NCBI GenBank assembly: GCA_048497495.1
Contig: JAFHCF010000249.1
Location: 1 to 22,582 of the forward strand
Length of the DNA stretch: 22,582 nt
Direction of reading: 5' to 3'
DNA from: JAFHCF01 sp048497495
GTDB taxonomy: Bacteria > Pseudomonadota > Alphaproteobacteria > Rhizobiales > Ancalomicrobiaceae
Part shown: positions 7,609 to 17,974 of the stretch, one piece after another
Position numbering within the stretch: position 1 is the stretch's first letter
Layout of the letters: each line of letters begins with the position of its first letter
Notes under the pieces: model-generated
Told to the model about the DNA's origin: nothing
The model's input: the letters and a program-made list of their open reading frames with translations, nothing else
Database searches by the model: none
Made by a program: the position numbers and the translations under genes

Positions 7609-7631
7609 CCGGCCGCGCTCGGCGCGGTCGG
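7609..7631 (+). repeat. Intercistronic hairpin between fixC and fixX
   Basis: CCGGCCGCGC (7609-7618) pairs with GCGCGGTCGG (7622-7631) through ten base pairs with one G-U wobble and a 3-nt loop TCG. It starts 6 nt after the fixC stop codon. There is no following T-run, so it is more likely an mRNA-stabilising or attenuating structure than a full terminator. Confidence 0.55.
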
Positions 7632-7633
7632 CA

Positions 7634-7649
7634 TGGATCTCGCATTGCA
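7634..7649 (+). promoter_or_regulatory. Possible internal sigma-54 promoter before fixX
   Basis: TGGATCTCGCATTGCA has the GG and GC dinucleotides at the correct 10-nt separation and a perfect TTGCA -12 element. The -24 element is degenerate beyond TGG. Predicted start is near 7660, about 85 nt before fixX. No TGT-N10-ACA site was found in the roughly 200 nt upstream, so control by NifA here is doubtful. Confidence 0.35.
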
Positions 7650-7744
7650 CGATCCGACCGGCGCGCCCGGTCGCAAAGCCGACAAACGCCTCGGCGGCAG
7701 GGTCCAGACCCGGTCGGCCGAACCAGTCATCGGAGGACGGAACC

Positions 7745-8041
7745 ATGACGGTCGCCACGGAAGTTCGCGTCGAGGACAAGCTGTTCCAGAACCGCTATCT
7801 GGTCGACGCCGGCAAGCCGCACATCAAGGTGCGCGCCCACGACAAGCCGAGCCCGGCGCTGCTGGCGCTGACCACGGTCTGCCCGGCCAAGTGCTACGAG
7901 CAGAACGAGAAGGGGCAGGTCGAGATCACCCCCGACGGCTGCATGGAATGCGGCACCTGCCGCGTTCTGTGCGAGGCCTCGGGCGAGGTCGAGTGGAACT
8001 ATCCGCGCGGCGGTTTCGGCGTGCTCTACAAGTTCGGTTGA
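7745..8041 (+). CDS. fixX: Ferredoxin-like protein FixX
   Basis: The 98-residue product is the FixX iron-sulfur partner of FixC. Six cysteines are present: C46 and C50 in CPAKC, and C66, C69, C72 and C76 in CMECGTCRVLC. By analogy with the C-terminus of ETF-quinone oxidoreductase, C46 with C66/C69/C72 would bind one [4Fe-4S] cluster. The end, NYPRGGFGVLYKFG, is typical of FixX. An AGGACGGA stretch before the ATG serves as ribosome-binding site. It closes the fix operon and is followed by a terminator-like hairpin. The whole fixABCX set is intact. Confidence 0.95.
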   Translation: MTVATEVRVEDKLFQNRYLVDAGKPHIKVRAHDKPSPALLALTTVCPAKCYEQNEKGQVEITPDGCMECGTCRVLCEASGEVEWNYPRGGFGVLYKFG

Positions 8042-8067
8042 CACAATCTTCATGTAGGTTCGCAATG

Positions 8068-8102
8068 CCCGTCCGGATACGCGACGCGTCCGGGCGGGTT
8101 TC
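8068..8102 (+). terminator. Terminator-like hairpin after fixX
   Basis: CCCGTCCGGA (8068-8077) pairs with TCCGGGCGGG (8089-8098) through ten base pairs with one U-G wobble and an 11-nt loop. It is followed by TTTC. It starts 27 nt after the fixX stop. The T-tract is short, so efficiency is uncertain, but position and stem strength fit the end of the fix operon. Confidence 0.65.
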
Positions 8103-8446
8103 GGCGTGCCGATCGCCCGGCTCTGGGTCGTGTCTGCATTTCGGCATGGCTGACTGCACAGACATGCATCCGTGAGGGGTTGGAATTTGCCGACGGGCGA
8201 GCCCATCTGAAGCTCATCCTTTATTCATCTCAAGCTGTTAGACTTGCCGGCGGGATGAAGGATCGGGACGAGAGCGGTAAATCCGCACGTTTTTCTTCGG
8301 ACTATCGTTGCGGTGCACACAGGCGTAACGCATCCGCGAACCGCACAGCTGCCGAACCGGGCTCGATTCCCAACCGTGTGATGCCTCACGCCGACACTCA
8401 CGACGACGGCGTGCCGCAATACCGAACGTCAGAAGGCCTCTCGCCC
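8103..8446 (+). other. Long leader region upstream of the CoA-transferase gene
   Basis: About 345 nt separate the fix terminator from the next start codon. The stretch is visibly more AT-rich than the coding regions, for example around 8215-8245 and 8288-8300. The reading frame of the CoA-transferase stays open upstream to 8180, but the translated residues resemble nothing in the family, so it is treated as noncoding. Short inverted repeats are present (TGCGGT at 8309-8314 with ACCGCA at 8340-8345). No known riboswitch, NifA site or convincing promoter was recognised. It may hold the promoter and a long 5' untranslated region. Confidence 0.5.
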
Positions 8447-9997
8447 ATGAATGCCGTCCCCGCCTTTTCGCGCGTCCTTTGTCCGGCGCTTCGCTCCAAG
8501 ATCATGACGGCCACCGAGGCCGCCGCGCTCATCCCCTCGGGCGCGCGCATCGGCATGAGCGGGTTCACCGGGTCGGGTCATCCCAAGGAGGTGCCGCTCG
8601 AACTGGCGCAGCGGATCGACGCGAGCCACCGCCACGGCGACCCCTTCAAGATCTCCTTGTGGACGGGCGCCTCGACGGCGCCGGAACTCGACGGGGCGCT
8701 GGCCAAGGTCAACGCCATCGAGATGCGGCTGCCCTATCAGTCGGACCCGATCTGCCGCCGCCGCATCAACGCCGGCGAGATGGAATACACCGACATCCAC
8801 CTCTCCCATGTGGCGCAATACGCCTGGTTCGGCTTCCTCGGCCACCTCGACTTCGCGGTGATCGAGGTCTCGGGCATTCGCGAGGACGGATCCCTGATCC
8901 CCTCCTCGTCGGTCGGCAACAACGAGACTTGGCTCGACATGGCCGACCACATCATCCTCGAGGTCAACTCGTGGCAGACGTCGGCGCTCGACGGGATGCA
9001 CGACATCTACGCCTATACCGAGCGGCCGCCGAACCGGAAGCCGATCCCGCTGGTCAACGTCGGCGACCGCATCGGCGAGCCCTATTTCCGCTGCGATCCC
9101 TCCAAGATCGTGGCGATCGTCGAGACCCACGCGCCCGACCGCAACACCGAATTCTCGCCGCCGGACAAGGTCTCCCAGGCGATCGCCGGGCACATCCTCG
9201 ACTTCTTCGAATGCGAGGTGCGTCACGGGCGCATGCCGAAGAACCTGCTGCCGTTGCAGTCGGGCGTCGGCAACATCGCCAACGCGGTGATGGCCGGGCT
9301 CGAGACGGGCAAGTTCACCGACATGACCGCCTATACCGAAGTGCTCCAGGACGGCATGCTGCACCTCCTGCGCTCCGGTAAGCTGTCGATGGCCTCGGCG
9401 ACCGCGCTGTCGCTCTCCGACGCGGCGATGAAGGAATTCCTCGACGACGTCGACTTCTATCGCGAGCGCATCATCCTGCGGCCGCAGGACATCTCCAACC
9501 ATCCGGAGGTGATCCGTCGCCTCGGCATCATCGCCATGAACGGCATGGTCGAGGCCGACATCTACGGCAACGTCAATTCCACCCATATCGCCGGCACGGC
9601 GATCATGAACGGCATCGGCGGCTCGGGCGACTTCGCCAGGAATGCCTATACCTCGATCTTCATGACCCCGTCGGTACGCAAGGGTGGCGCGATTTCGTGC
9701 ATCGTGCCGATGGTCACCCACGTCGACCACACCGAGCACGACGTCCAGGTGATCGTCACCGAACAGGGCATGGCCGATCTCCGCGGTCTCAGCCCCAAGG
9801 CGCGGGCCAAGGTGATCATCGAGAATTGCGCCCATCCCGACTGGCGGCCGGCGCTCGAGGAATATTTCGATCTCGCCATGCACCTGTCGCCCGGGCGGCA
9901 TACGCCGCATCTGATGGGGGAGGCCTTCTCCTTCCTTTCGCGCTGGAAGGCGGCCGGCGCGCGCCGGGTCGGCGAGGTCGATCGCGATCCCGCCTGA
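8447..9997 (+). CDS. Acetyl-CoA hydrolase / succinyl-CoA:acetate CoA-transferase family protein
   Basis: The 516-residue product belongs to the class I CoA-transferase group that includes AarC, Cat1 and ScpC. The family signatures are clear: SGFTGSGHPKEVP near the N-terminus, the GVGNIANAVMAGL glycine loop, and TEVLQDGMLHLL carrying the likely catalytic E298, equivalent to Glu294 of AarC. A C-terminal segment GGSGDFARNAYTSIF and later TEQGMADLRGLSP are also present. It would exchange CoA between succinate, acetate or propionate, or hydrolyse acetyl-CoA; the exact substrate cannot be read from sequence. The start at 8447 fits the family N-terminus, with a weak AGAAGG upstream. No partner gene is adjacent, and 271 nt separate it from glgP, so it is probably a single-gene unit. 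Confidence 0.9.
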   Translation: MNAVPAFSRVLCPALRSKIMTATEAAALIPSGARIGMSGFTGSGHPKEVPLELAQRIDASHRHGDPFKISLWTGASTAPELDGALAKVNAIEMRLPYQSDPICRRRINAGEMEYTDIHLSHVAQYAWFGFLGHLDFAVIEVSGIREDGSLIPSSSVGNNETWLDMADHIILEVNSWQTSALDGMHDIYAYTERPPNRKPIPLVNVGDRIGEPYFRCDPSKIVAIVETHAPDRNTEFSPPDKVSQAIAGHILDFFECEVRHGRMPKNLLPLQSGVGNIANAVMAGLETGKFTDMTAYTEVLQDGMLHLLRSGKLSMASATALSLSDAAMKEFLDDVDFYRERIILRPQDISNHPEVIRRLGIIAMNGMVEADIYGNVNSTHIAGTAIMNGIGGSGDFARNAYTSIFMTPSVRKGGAISCIVPMVTHVDHTEHDVQVIVTEQGMADLRGLSPKARAKVIIENCAHPDWRPALEEYFDLAMHLSPGRHTPHLMGEAFSFLSRWKAAGARRVGEVDRDPA

Positions 9998-10086
9998 TCA
10001 CGGGCGGCGACGAGCCGACCGCCGTTCGATCGACCGTCGGCGAGGCTTTCGCCAACCGGGTCGGGATGCGACGTCGTGTCGGCGCG

Positions 10087-10107
10087 GCCGGCCGGGCGGA
10101 GGCCGGC
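10087..10107 (+). repeat. Hairpin in the gap between the CoA-transferase gene and glgP
   Basis: GCCGGCC (10087-10093) and GGCCGGC (10101-10107) are exact reverse complements with a 7-nt loop. The 271-nt gap (9998-10268) must contain any promoter of the glycogen operon, but no promoter could be recognised. No T-run follows the hairpin, so a terminator role is uncertain. Confidence 0.35.
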
Positions 10108-10268
10108 GAGCGGTTCGGGCTCGGTCGACTTTTCGACTCGCGTCGCGCGGCATCGGAATTGCTTTCTCGGCTCGAACCATGGCATCGATGCCGCAAGGGT
10201 GAGGACCGGGAGTCGCCGACGACGCGCGACGGTTCTCTTCGAGCGGCGCCTCAGGAGGATCGAGCACG

Positions 10269-12803
<2,535 letters not shown>

Positions 12804-12832
12804 TCGCGCGATATCCGGCGGCCCGACGGCTT

Positions 12833-12853
12833 CCGCCGACCTCTGGTCGGCGG
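12833..12853 (+). repeat. First intercistronic hairpin between glgP and glgB
   Basis: CCGCCGACC (12833-12841) pairs perfectly with GGTCGGCGG (12845-12853) over nine base pairs with a 3-nt loop TCT. It begins 29 nt after the glgP stop. No T-run follows. It could protect the glgP mRNA from 3' exonucleases or uncouple glgP from glgB. Confidence 0.65.
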
Positions 12854-12878
12854 TAAGGGAATGAAGCGGTCGACGTCG

Positions 12879-12899
12879 GCGGCACCGTGTCGGTGCCGC
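12879..12899 (+). repeat. Second intercistronic hairpin, just before glgB
   Basis: GCGGCACCG (12879-12887) pairs perfectly with CGGTGCCGC (12891-12899), again nine base pairs with a 3-nt loop (TGT). It ends 24 nt before the chosen glgB start and before its Shine-Dalgarno. Its presence argues that 12861-12923 is noncoding. Confidence 0.65.
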
Positions 12900-12923
12900 G
12901 GCGTGCCGCCAGCGGGGGACGCG

Positions 12924-15131
12924 ATGAGCGACCGGGTCTGGAAGGCGGCGCAATCTGACGTGGAGGCGATCGTCGCCGGGCGTCACGGGGATCCCTTCGC
13001 CGTTCTCGGGCGGCACGGCATCCGGGCGGCACCGGTGGTCCGCGCCTTCGTGCCCCACGCCGAGTTCCTGGCGGTGATCGACCTCGAGGGCGTGGTTCTC
13101 GCCAAGCTCGAGCGGCGCGACGACGCCGGTTTCTTCGAGGGCGTGGTGGAGCCCTGGGCGGGGGTGGTCGGCCGGCCGGCCTATCGGCTCGCGGCGTCGA
13201 ACCGCACCGCCTCGTGGGAACTGGTCGATCCCTATTCCTTCGGCCCGGTGTTGGGAGCGATCGACGACCATCTCTTGATCGAGGGCACCCACCGGAGGCT
13301 CTATGAGCGGCTCGGCGCCCAGGTGATGACCCACGAGGGTGTCGAGGGCGTCAATTTCGCGGTCTGGGCGCCGAACGCCGCCCGCGTCTCGGTGGTCGGC
13401 GACTTCAACGCCTGGGACGGGCGACGCCACCAGATGCGCAAGCGCATCGACAGCGGCATCTGGGAGATCTTCGCGCCCGCCGTCGCCGTCGGCACGGCCT
13501 ACAAATACGAGATCGTCTCGGCCGACGGCCGGTTGCTGCCGCTCAAGGCCGATCCGCTCGGCTTCGCCGGCGAGATGCGGCCCTCCACCGCGTCCGTGGT
13601 GGCGCGGATCGACGACTTCCAGTGGAACGACGAGGCCTGGATGGCGGCCCGGCCGGGCGACGACCGCCGGCGCCCGATGTCGATCTACGAGGTCCATCTC
13701 GGATCCTGGGGGCGGGAGGAGTGGGGGCGGTTCCTCACCTGGGACGAACTCGCCGAGCGGCTGATCCCTTATGTGGTCGACCTCGGTTTCACCCATGTGG
13801 AACTGCTGCCGATCAGTGAACATCCGCTCGACGCCTCGTGGGGCTATCAGCCGATCGGGCTGTTCGCGCCGACGCGGCGCCACGGCGATCCCGCCGGTTT
13901 CGCCCGGTTCGTCGACAAGGCGCACGTCGCCGGCCTCGGCGTCTTCCTCGACTGGGTGCCGGCGCATTTCCCCACCGACGAGCACGGGCTTCGCGAATTC
14001 GACGGCGGCCCGCTCTACGAGCACTCCGATCCCCGGCGCGGCTTCCATCCCGATTGGAACACCGCGATCTACGACTTCGGCCGGGCCGAGGTGGTGTCGT
14101 TCCTCGCCGCCAACGCGCTGTTCTGGCTCGACCGCTATCACGTCGACGGCCTCAGGGTGGATGCGGTCGCCTCGATGCTCTACCTCGACTATTCGCGCAA
14201 GGACGGCGAGTGGCTGCCCAACGAGGACGGCGGCCGCGACAATCGCGAAGCGGTGGCCTTCATCCGCCGGGTCAACGAACTGGTCTACGGGCGCGGCGAC
14301 GGGGCGATCACCATCGCCGAGGAATCGACCGCATGGCCGGGCGTGTCGCAGCCGGTCTATGCCGGCGGCCTGGGCTTCGGCTTCAAGTGGAACATGGGCT
14401 GGATGCACGACACGCTCGACTACATGTCGCGCGAGGCGATCCATCGCCGCTGGCACCACGACCAGCTGACCTTCGGCCTGCTCTACGCCTTCGCCGAGAA
14501 CTTCGTGCTGCCGCTCAGCCACGACGAGGTGGTGCACGGCAAGGGATCGTTGATCGGCAAGATGTCGGGCGATCACTGGCAGAAGTTCGCGGCACTCAGG
14601 GCCTATTACGGCTTCATGTGGGGCCATCCCGGCAAGAAGCTGCTGTTCATGGGGCAGGAGTTCGGTCAGTGGTCGGAATGGAACCACGACCGTGGGCTCG
14701 ACTGGCACCTGACCGACTACCCCGAGCACAAGGGGCTGCAGAACCTGACGCGTGATCTCAATCGCGCCTATCGCGCGTCGCCGGCGCTGCATGCGCGCGA
14801 CTGCGAACAGGAGGGGTTCCGCTGGATCGTGGTGGAGGACCGCGACCAGTCGGTCTTCGCCTTCGCCCGTTTCGGCGAATGGGGCGACAAGCCGTTGGTG
14901 GTGATCTCCAACTTCACGCCGATGCCACGCGGGCCCTATCGGCTCGGCTTTCCGCTGGCGGGGCGGTGGCGCGAGGTCGTCAACACCGACGCCGCCTGCT
15001 ACGGCGGCTCCAATCTGGGCAACGGCGGCGAGATCCGCGCTCATCTCGAGGAGAGTCACGGGATGCCCGCATCGGCGGAGATCCTGGTGCCGCCGCTGGC
15101 GACGGTCATCTTCGAATACGAAGGCGACTGA
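12924..15131 (+). CDS. glgB: 1,4-alpha-glucan branching enzyme
   Basis: The 735-residue product is a GH13 branching enzyme that makes the alpha-1,6 branches of glycogen. An N-terminal beta domain and a CBM48 domain (about residues 120-210, with VNFAVWAPNAARVSVVGDFN) precede the catalytic barrel. The nucleophile D413 in GLRVDAVASM, the acid/base E466 in ITIAEEST and D534 in LSHDEVVHGKG have the same spacing as D405, E458 and D526 of E. coli GlgB, so the enzyme should be active. The start at 12924 (MSDRVWKAA) has a GGGGGAC ribosome-binding site and gives family-typical length. An upstream in-frame ATG at 12861 would add 21 basic, Cys-containing residues and translate through a hairpin, with its only purine run touching the ATG, so it is less likely. 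glgC follows after 36 nt. Confidence 0.95.
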   Translation: MSDRVWKAAQSDVEAIVAGRHGDPFAVLGRHGIRAAPVVRAFVPHAEFLAVIDLEGVVLAKLERRDDAGFFEGVVEPWAGVVGRPAYRLAASNRTASWELVDPYSFGPVLGAIDDHLLIEGTHRRLYERLGAQVMTHEGVEGVNFAVWAPNAARVSVVGDFNAWDGRRHQMRKRIDSGIWEIFAPAVAVGTAYKYEIVSADGRLLPLKADPLGFAGEMRPSTASVVARIDDFQWNDEAWMAARPGDDRRRPMSIYEVHLGSWGREEWGRFLTWDELAERLIPYVVDLGFTHVELLPISEHPLDASWGYQPIGLFAPTRRHGDPAGFARFVDKAHVAGLGVFLDWVPAHFPTDEHGLREFDGGPLYEHSDPRRGFHPDWNTAIYDFGRAEVVSFLAANALFWLDRYHVDGLRVDAVASMLYLDYSRKDGEWLPNEDGGRDNREAVAFIRRVNELVYGRGDGAITIAEESTAWPGVSQPVYAGGLGFGFKWNMGWMHDTLDYMSREAIHRRWHHDQLTFGLLYAFAENFVLPLSHDEVVHGKGSLIGKMSGDHWQKFAALRAYYGFMWGHPGKKLLFMGQEFGQWSEWNHDRGLDWHLTDYPEHKGLQNLTRDLNRAYRASPALHARDCEQEGFRWIVVEDRDQSVFAFARFGEWGDKPLVVISNFTPMPRGPYRLGFPLAGRWREVVNTDAACYGGSNLGNGGEIRAHLEESHGMPASAEILVPPLATVIFEYEGD

Positions 15132-15167
15132 GCCGCATCGAACAACGAGAAACGGGAGGAGGGATAC

Positions 15168-16457
15168 ATGAACACCATGCCGAAGGGCAGCGCCGCCAAG
15201 CAGAGTTCCTCCGCGCCACTGTCGCGTTACGCCATGGCCTATGTGCTCGCCGGCGGACGCGGATCGCGGCTCCTGGAACTGACCGATCGCCGCGCCAAGC
15301 CGGCGGTCTATTTCGGCGGCAAGTCGCGGATCATCGACTTCGCGCTCTCCAACGCGCTGAATTCCGGAATCCGCCGCTTCGGCGTCGCCACCCAATACAA
15401 GGCGCACTCGCTGATCCGCCATCTCCAGCGTGGCTGGAACTTCCTCAGGCCCGAACGCAACGAGATCTTCGACATCCTGCCGGCCTCGCAGCGGGTCTCG
15501 GAGGAGGCGTGGTACGCCGGCACCGCCGACGCGGTGTGGCAGAACCTCGACATCATCCGCGACAGCGGGCCGAAATACATGATCATCCTGGCGGGTGATC
15601 ACATCTACAAGATGGACTACGAGAAGATGTTGCAGCAGCACGTCGAGCAGGGCGCCGACGTGACCATCGGCTGCCACGAGGTGCCGCGCGAGGAAGCCAC
15701 CGCGTTCGGCGTCATGCACGTCGACGAGCGCGACCGGGTCATCGCCTTCATGGAGAAACCCAAGGATCCGCCGCCGATGCCGGGCAAGCCCGACAAGGCG
15801 CTGGCCTCGATGGGCATCTACGTCTTCGAGGCGCAGTTCCTGTGGGATCAGCTCGAGCGCGACGCCGCCGATCCCCATTCGGCCCGCGACTTCGGCAAGG
15901 ACATCATTCCCTACATCGTCAAGCACGGGAAGGCGGTGGCCCACCACTTCTCGAGGTCCTGCGTCCGCTCGCGCCAGGAATCGGTGCCCTATTGGCGCGA
16001 CGTCGGCACGGTCGACGCCTATTGGGAGGCCAACATCGATCTGACCGACGTGGTGCCGGAACTCGATCTCTACGACGGCGACTGGCCGATCTGGACCTAC
16101 GGCGAGATCACGCCGCCGGCGAAATTCGTCCACGACATCGACGGACGGCGCGGCTCGGCGGTCTCCTCGTTGGTGTCGGGCGGGTGCATCGTCTCGGGCG
16201 CCTTCCTCAAGCGGTCGCTGCTGTTCACCGGGGTCAGGATCAATTCCTACAGCCGGGTGGAGAACACGGTGATCCTGCCGCAGACCTCGGTGGGGCGCGG
16301 ATGCCGGCTGACCAACGTCGTGGTCGATGCTCGCACCACGATCCCCGACGGGCTGGTGGTGGGCGAGGATCCCGAGCTCGACGCGCTGCGCTTTCGACGG
16401 ACGGAGAAGGGCATCTGCCTGATCACGCAGCCGATGATCGATCTCTTGGCCAAGTGA
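15168..16457 (+). CDS. glgC: Glucose-1-phosphate adenylyltransferase (ADP-glucose pyrophosphorylase)
   Basis: The 429-residue product makes ADP-glucose from ATP and glucose 1-phosphate, the committed step of bacterial glycogen synthesis. The nucleotide-binding LAGGRGSRLLELTDRRAKP motif is near the N-terminus (about residues 27-45), with K44 at the position of the allosteric Lys39 of E. coli. AGDHIYKMDY contains D144, equivalent to the catalytic Asp142. The C-terminal part is a beta-helix with hexapeptide-like turns (VSGGCIVSGAFLKRSLLF, VGRGCRLTNVVVDARTTI). Activation by fructose phosphates or pyruvate is usual in alphaproteobacteria and is inferred here. A GGGAGGAGGG ribosome-binding site precedes the ATG. 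glgA starts 11 nt after the stop, so the two are surely co-transcribed. Confidence 0.96.
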   Translation: MNTMPKGSAAKQSSSAPLSRYAMAYVLAGGRGSRLLELTDRRAKPAVYFGGKSRIIDFALSNALNSGIRRFGVATQYKAHSLIRHLQRGWNFLRPERNEIFDILPASQRVSEEAWYAGTADAVWQNLDIIRDSGPKYMIILAGDHIYKMDYEKMLQQHVEQGADVTIGCHEVPREEATAFGVMHVDERDRVIAFMEKPKDPPPMPGKPDKALASMGIYVFEAQFLWDQLERDAADPHSARDFGKDIIPYIVKHGKAVAHHFSRSCVRSRQESVPYWRDVGTVDAYWEANIDLTDVVPELDLYDGDWPIWTYGEITPPAKFVHDIDGRRGSAVSSLVSGGCIVSGAFLKRSLLFTGVRINSYSRVENTVILPQTSVGRGCRLTNVVVDARTTIPDGLVVGEDPELDALRFRRTEKGICLITQPMIDLLAK

Positions 16458-16468
16458 GGGGCGGTCGC

Positions 16469-17926
16469 ATGTCGGCACTCGAAGTCCTGTCGGTCGTCTC
16501 GGAGATCTTTCCGCTCGTCAAGACCGGGGGCCTCGCCGACGTCGCCGGAGCCCTTCCGGGCGCGCTCGCTCGGGAGGGCGTCGCCATGCGGACGCTGGTC
16601 CCGGGCTATCCGGCGGTGATCGCCGCGCTGGAGAAGCCGAAGGTGGTGATGAAGGTCGCCAATCTCTTCGGCGGCGCGGCGCGGGTGCTGATGGGGCGGG
16701 CGAAGGGGCTCGACCTCTTCGTCGTCGATGCCCCCCATCTCTTCGATCGGCCGGGCAATCCCTACAGCGATTCGGAAGGGGTCGACTGGCTGGACAATCC
16801 CTTCCGCTTCGCGGCGCTGGCCAAGATCGGCGCCGAGATCGGGCTCGCCGGGGCAGGGGGCTTCAAACCCTCGGTGGTCCATACCCACGACTGGCAGACC
16901 GGCCTCACCGCCGCCTATCTCGAATATGACGGACGCAAGCGCCCGGGCACCGTCGCCACCGTCCACAACCTCGCCTTCCAGGGTCAGTACCCGAAGGAGA
17001 TGCTGCACGAGTTGCGCCTGCCGGCCCATGCCTGGGCGGTGGACGGGGTCGAGTATTACGACACCATCGGGTTCCTGAAGGCGGCGCTCAGGATGAGCGA
17101 CCGGGTGACCACCGTGTCGCCGACCTATGCCGCCGAGATCCGTTCGGGCGAGGGCGGCATGGGGCTCTCGGGATTGCTCGCCGGGCGCGCCGGGGTGGTC
17201 TCGGGCATTCTCAACGGCATCGACACCGAGGTCTGGAACCCGGCGACCGACCCGCTCGTCGCCTCCCACTACGACGCCGCGACGCCGTCGTCGCGACGGC
17301 CCAACAAGTCGGCGCTGCAGCGGCGGATGGGCCTCAGGGTCGATCGTCGGGCGATGGTCTTCGGCGTGGTCAGCCGCCTGTCGTGGCAGAAGGGCCTCGA
17401 CATGGTGCTCGACAGCATCGAGACGATCCTGGCGACCGGCGGCCAACTGGCGTTGGTCGGTTCGGGCGACCGGGATCTCACCGACGGCTTCCGCCGCGCC
17501 GCCACGGCCCACCCCGGCCGGATCGCCTGCGTCGTCGGTTACGACGAGAGCCTCGCCCATCAGATCCAGGCGGGATCGGACGTGCTGATGGTGCCGTCGC
17601 GCTTCGAGCCCTGTGGGCTCACCCAGCTCTGCGCGCTGCGCTATGGCGCCATTCCGCTGGTCACCCGAGTCGGCGGGCTCGCCGACACGATCATCGACGC
17701 CAACGAGATGGCGCTCGAGGCGGGAACCGGCACCGGCATCATGTTCTCGCCGCCCGACGCCGACATGTTCCGTGCCGCGGTCCAGCGCGCGGCGTTGCTC
17801 CACGAGGACCAGACGACCTGGCGGCGGATGATGAAGAACGCCATGCGCACCGACGTCTCCTGGGCGCGGTCGGCGACACGCTACGCCGCCCTCTACCGAA
17901 CCCTGGTGGCGGAGCGCGGCGGCTGA
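16469..17926 (+). CDS. glgA: Glycogen synthase (ADP-glucose dependent)
   Basis: The 485-residue product is a GT5 glycogen synthase that transfers glucose from ADP-glucose to glycogen chains. The KTGGLADV motif begins at K18, the ADP-glucose binding lysine region. The GT-B fold shows two halves, with VHTHDWQTGL and TVHNLAFQGQYP in the first half. VSRLSWQKGLD and RFEPCGLTQLCALRYG (E380, equivalent to the catalytic-site Glu377 of E. coli) lie in the second. Length is normal. The ATG at 16469 follows a GAGGGG element and lies 11 nt after glgC, a typical tight operon arrangement. The next gene starts 48 nt downstream, past a G10 tract. Confidence 0.96.
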   Translation: MSALEVLSVVSEIFPLVKTGGLADVAGALPGALAREGVAMRTLVPGYPAVIAALEKPKVVMKVANLFGGAARVLMGRAKGLDLFVVDAPHLFDRPGNPYSDSEGVDWLDNPFRFAALAKIGAEIGLAGAGGFKPSVVHTHDWQTGLTAAYLEYDGRKRPGTVATVHNLAFQGQYPKEMLHELRLPAHAWAVDGVEYYDTIGFLKAALRMSDRVTTVSPTYAAEIRSGEGGMGLSGLLAGRAGVVSGILNGIDTEVWNPATDPLVASHYDAATPSSRRPNKSALQRRMGLRVDRRAMVFGVVSRLSWQKGLDMVLDSIETILATGGQLALVGSGDRDLTDGFRRAATAHPGRIACVVGYDESLAHQIQAGSDVLMVPSRFEPCGLTQLCALRYGAIPLVTRVGGLADTIIDANEMALEAGTGTGIMFSPPDADMFRAAVQRAALLHEDQTTWRRMMKNAMRTDVSWARSATRYAALYRTLVAERGG

Positions 17927-17937
17927 GGCGCTCCGTC

Positions 17938-17947
17938 GGGGGGGGGG
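17938..17947 (+). repeat. Homopolymeric G10 tract between glgA and glgX-malQ
   Basis: Ten consecutive G residues lie in the 48-nt intercistronic gap, 27 nt before the start codon of the fusion gene and 10 nt before its Shine-Dalgarno (GAGGGG, 17958-17963). Such tracts are prone to slipped-strand length change and also to sequencing error. It is noncoding, so length changes would act on translation or mRNA structure rather than on frame. Confidence 0.8.
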
Positions 17948-17974
17948 ACGAACGGTCGAGGGGACGGGCATCGC

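Noticed and set aside
8115..8160. Sigma-54-like GG/GC pairs in the leader of the CoA-transferase gene.
   Set aside because: The separations are one nucleotide too short or too long (9 or 11 instead of 10), and no TGT-N10-ACA site is nearby.
8180..8446. In-frame upstream extension of the CoA-transferase by 89 codons.
   Set aside because: The residues do not resemble the family. The family N-terminus fits the start at 8447, and the base composition looks noncoding.
10014..10041. GCCGAC / GTCGGC inverted repeat after the CoA-transferase gene as a terminator.
   Set aside because: A 6-bp stem with a 16-nt loop and no T-tract is not enough in a GC-rich background.
12861..12923. Alternative earlier start for glgB giving 756 residues.
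   Set aside because: The purine run touches the ATG with no proper spacing, the extra residues are unlike GlgB, and a perfect hairpin lies within the stretch.
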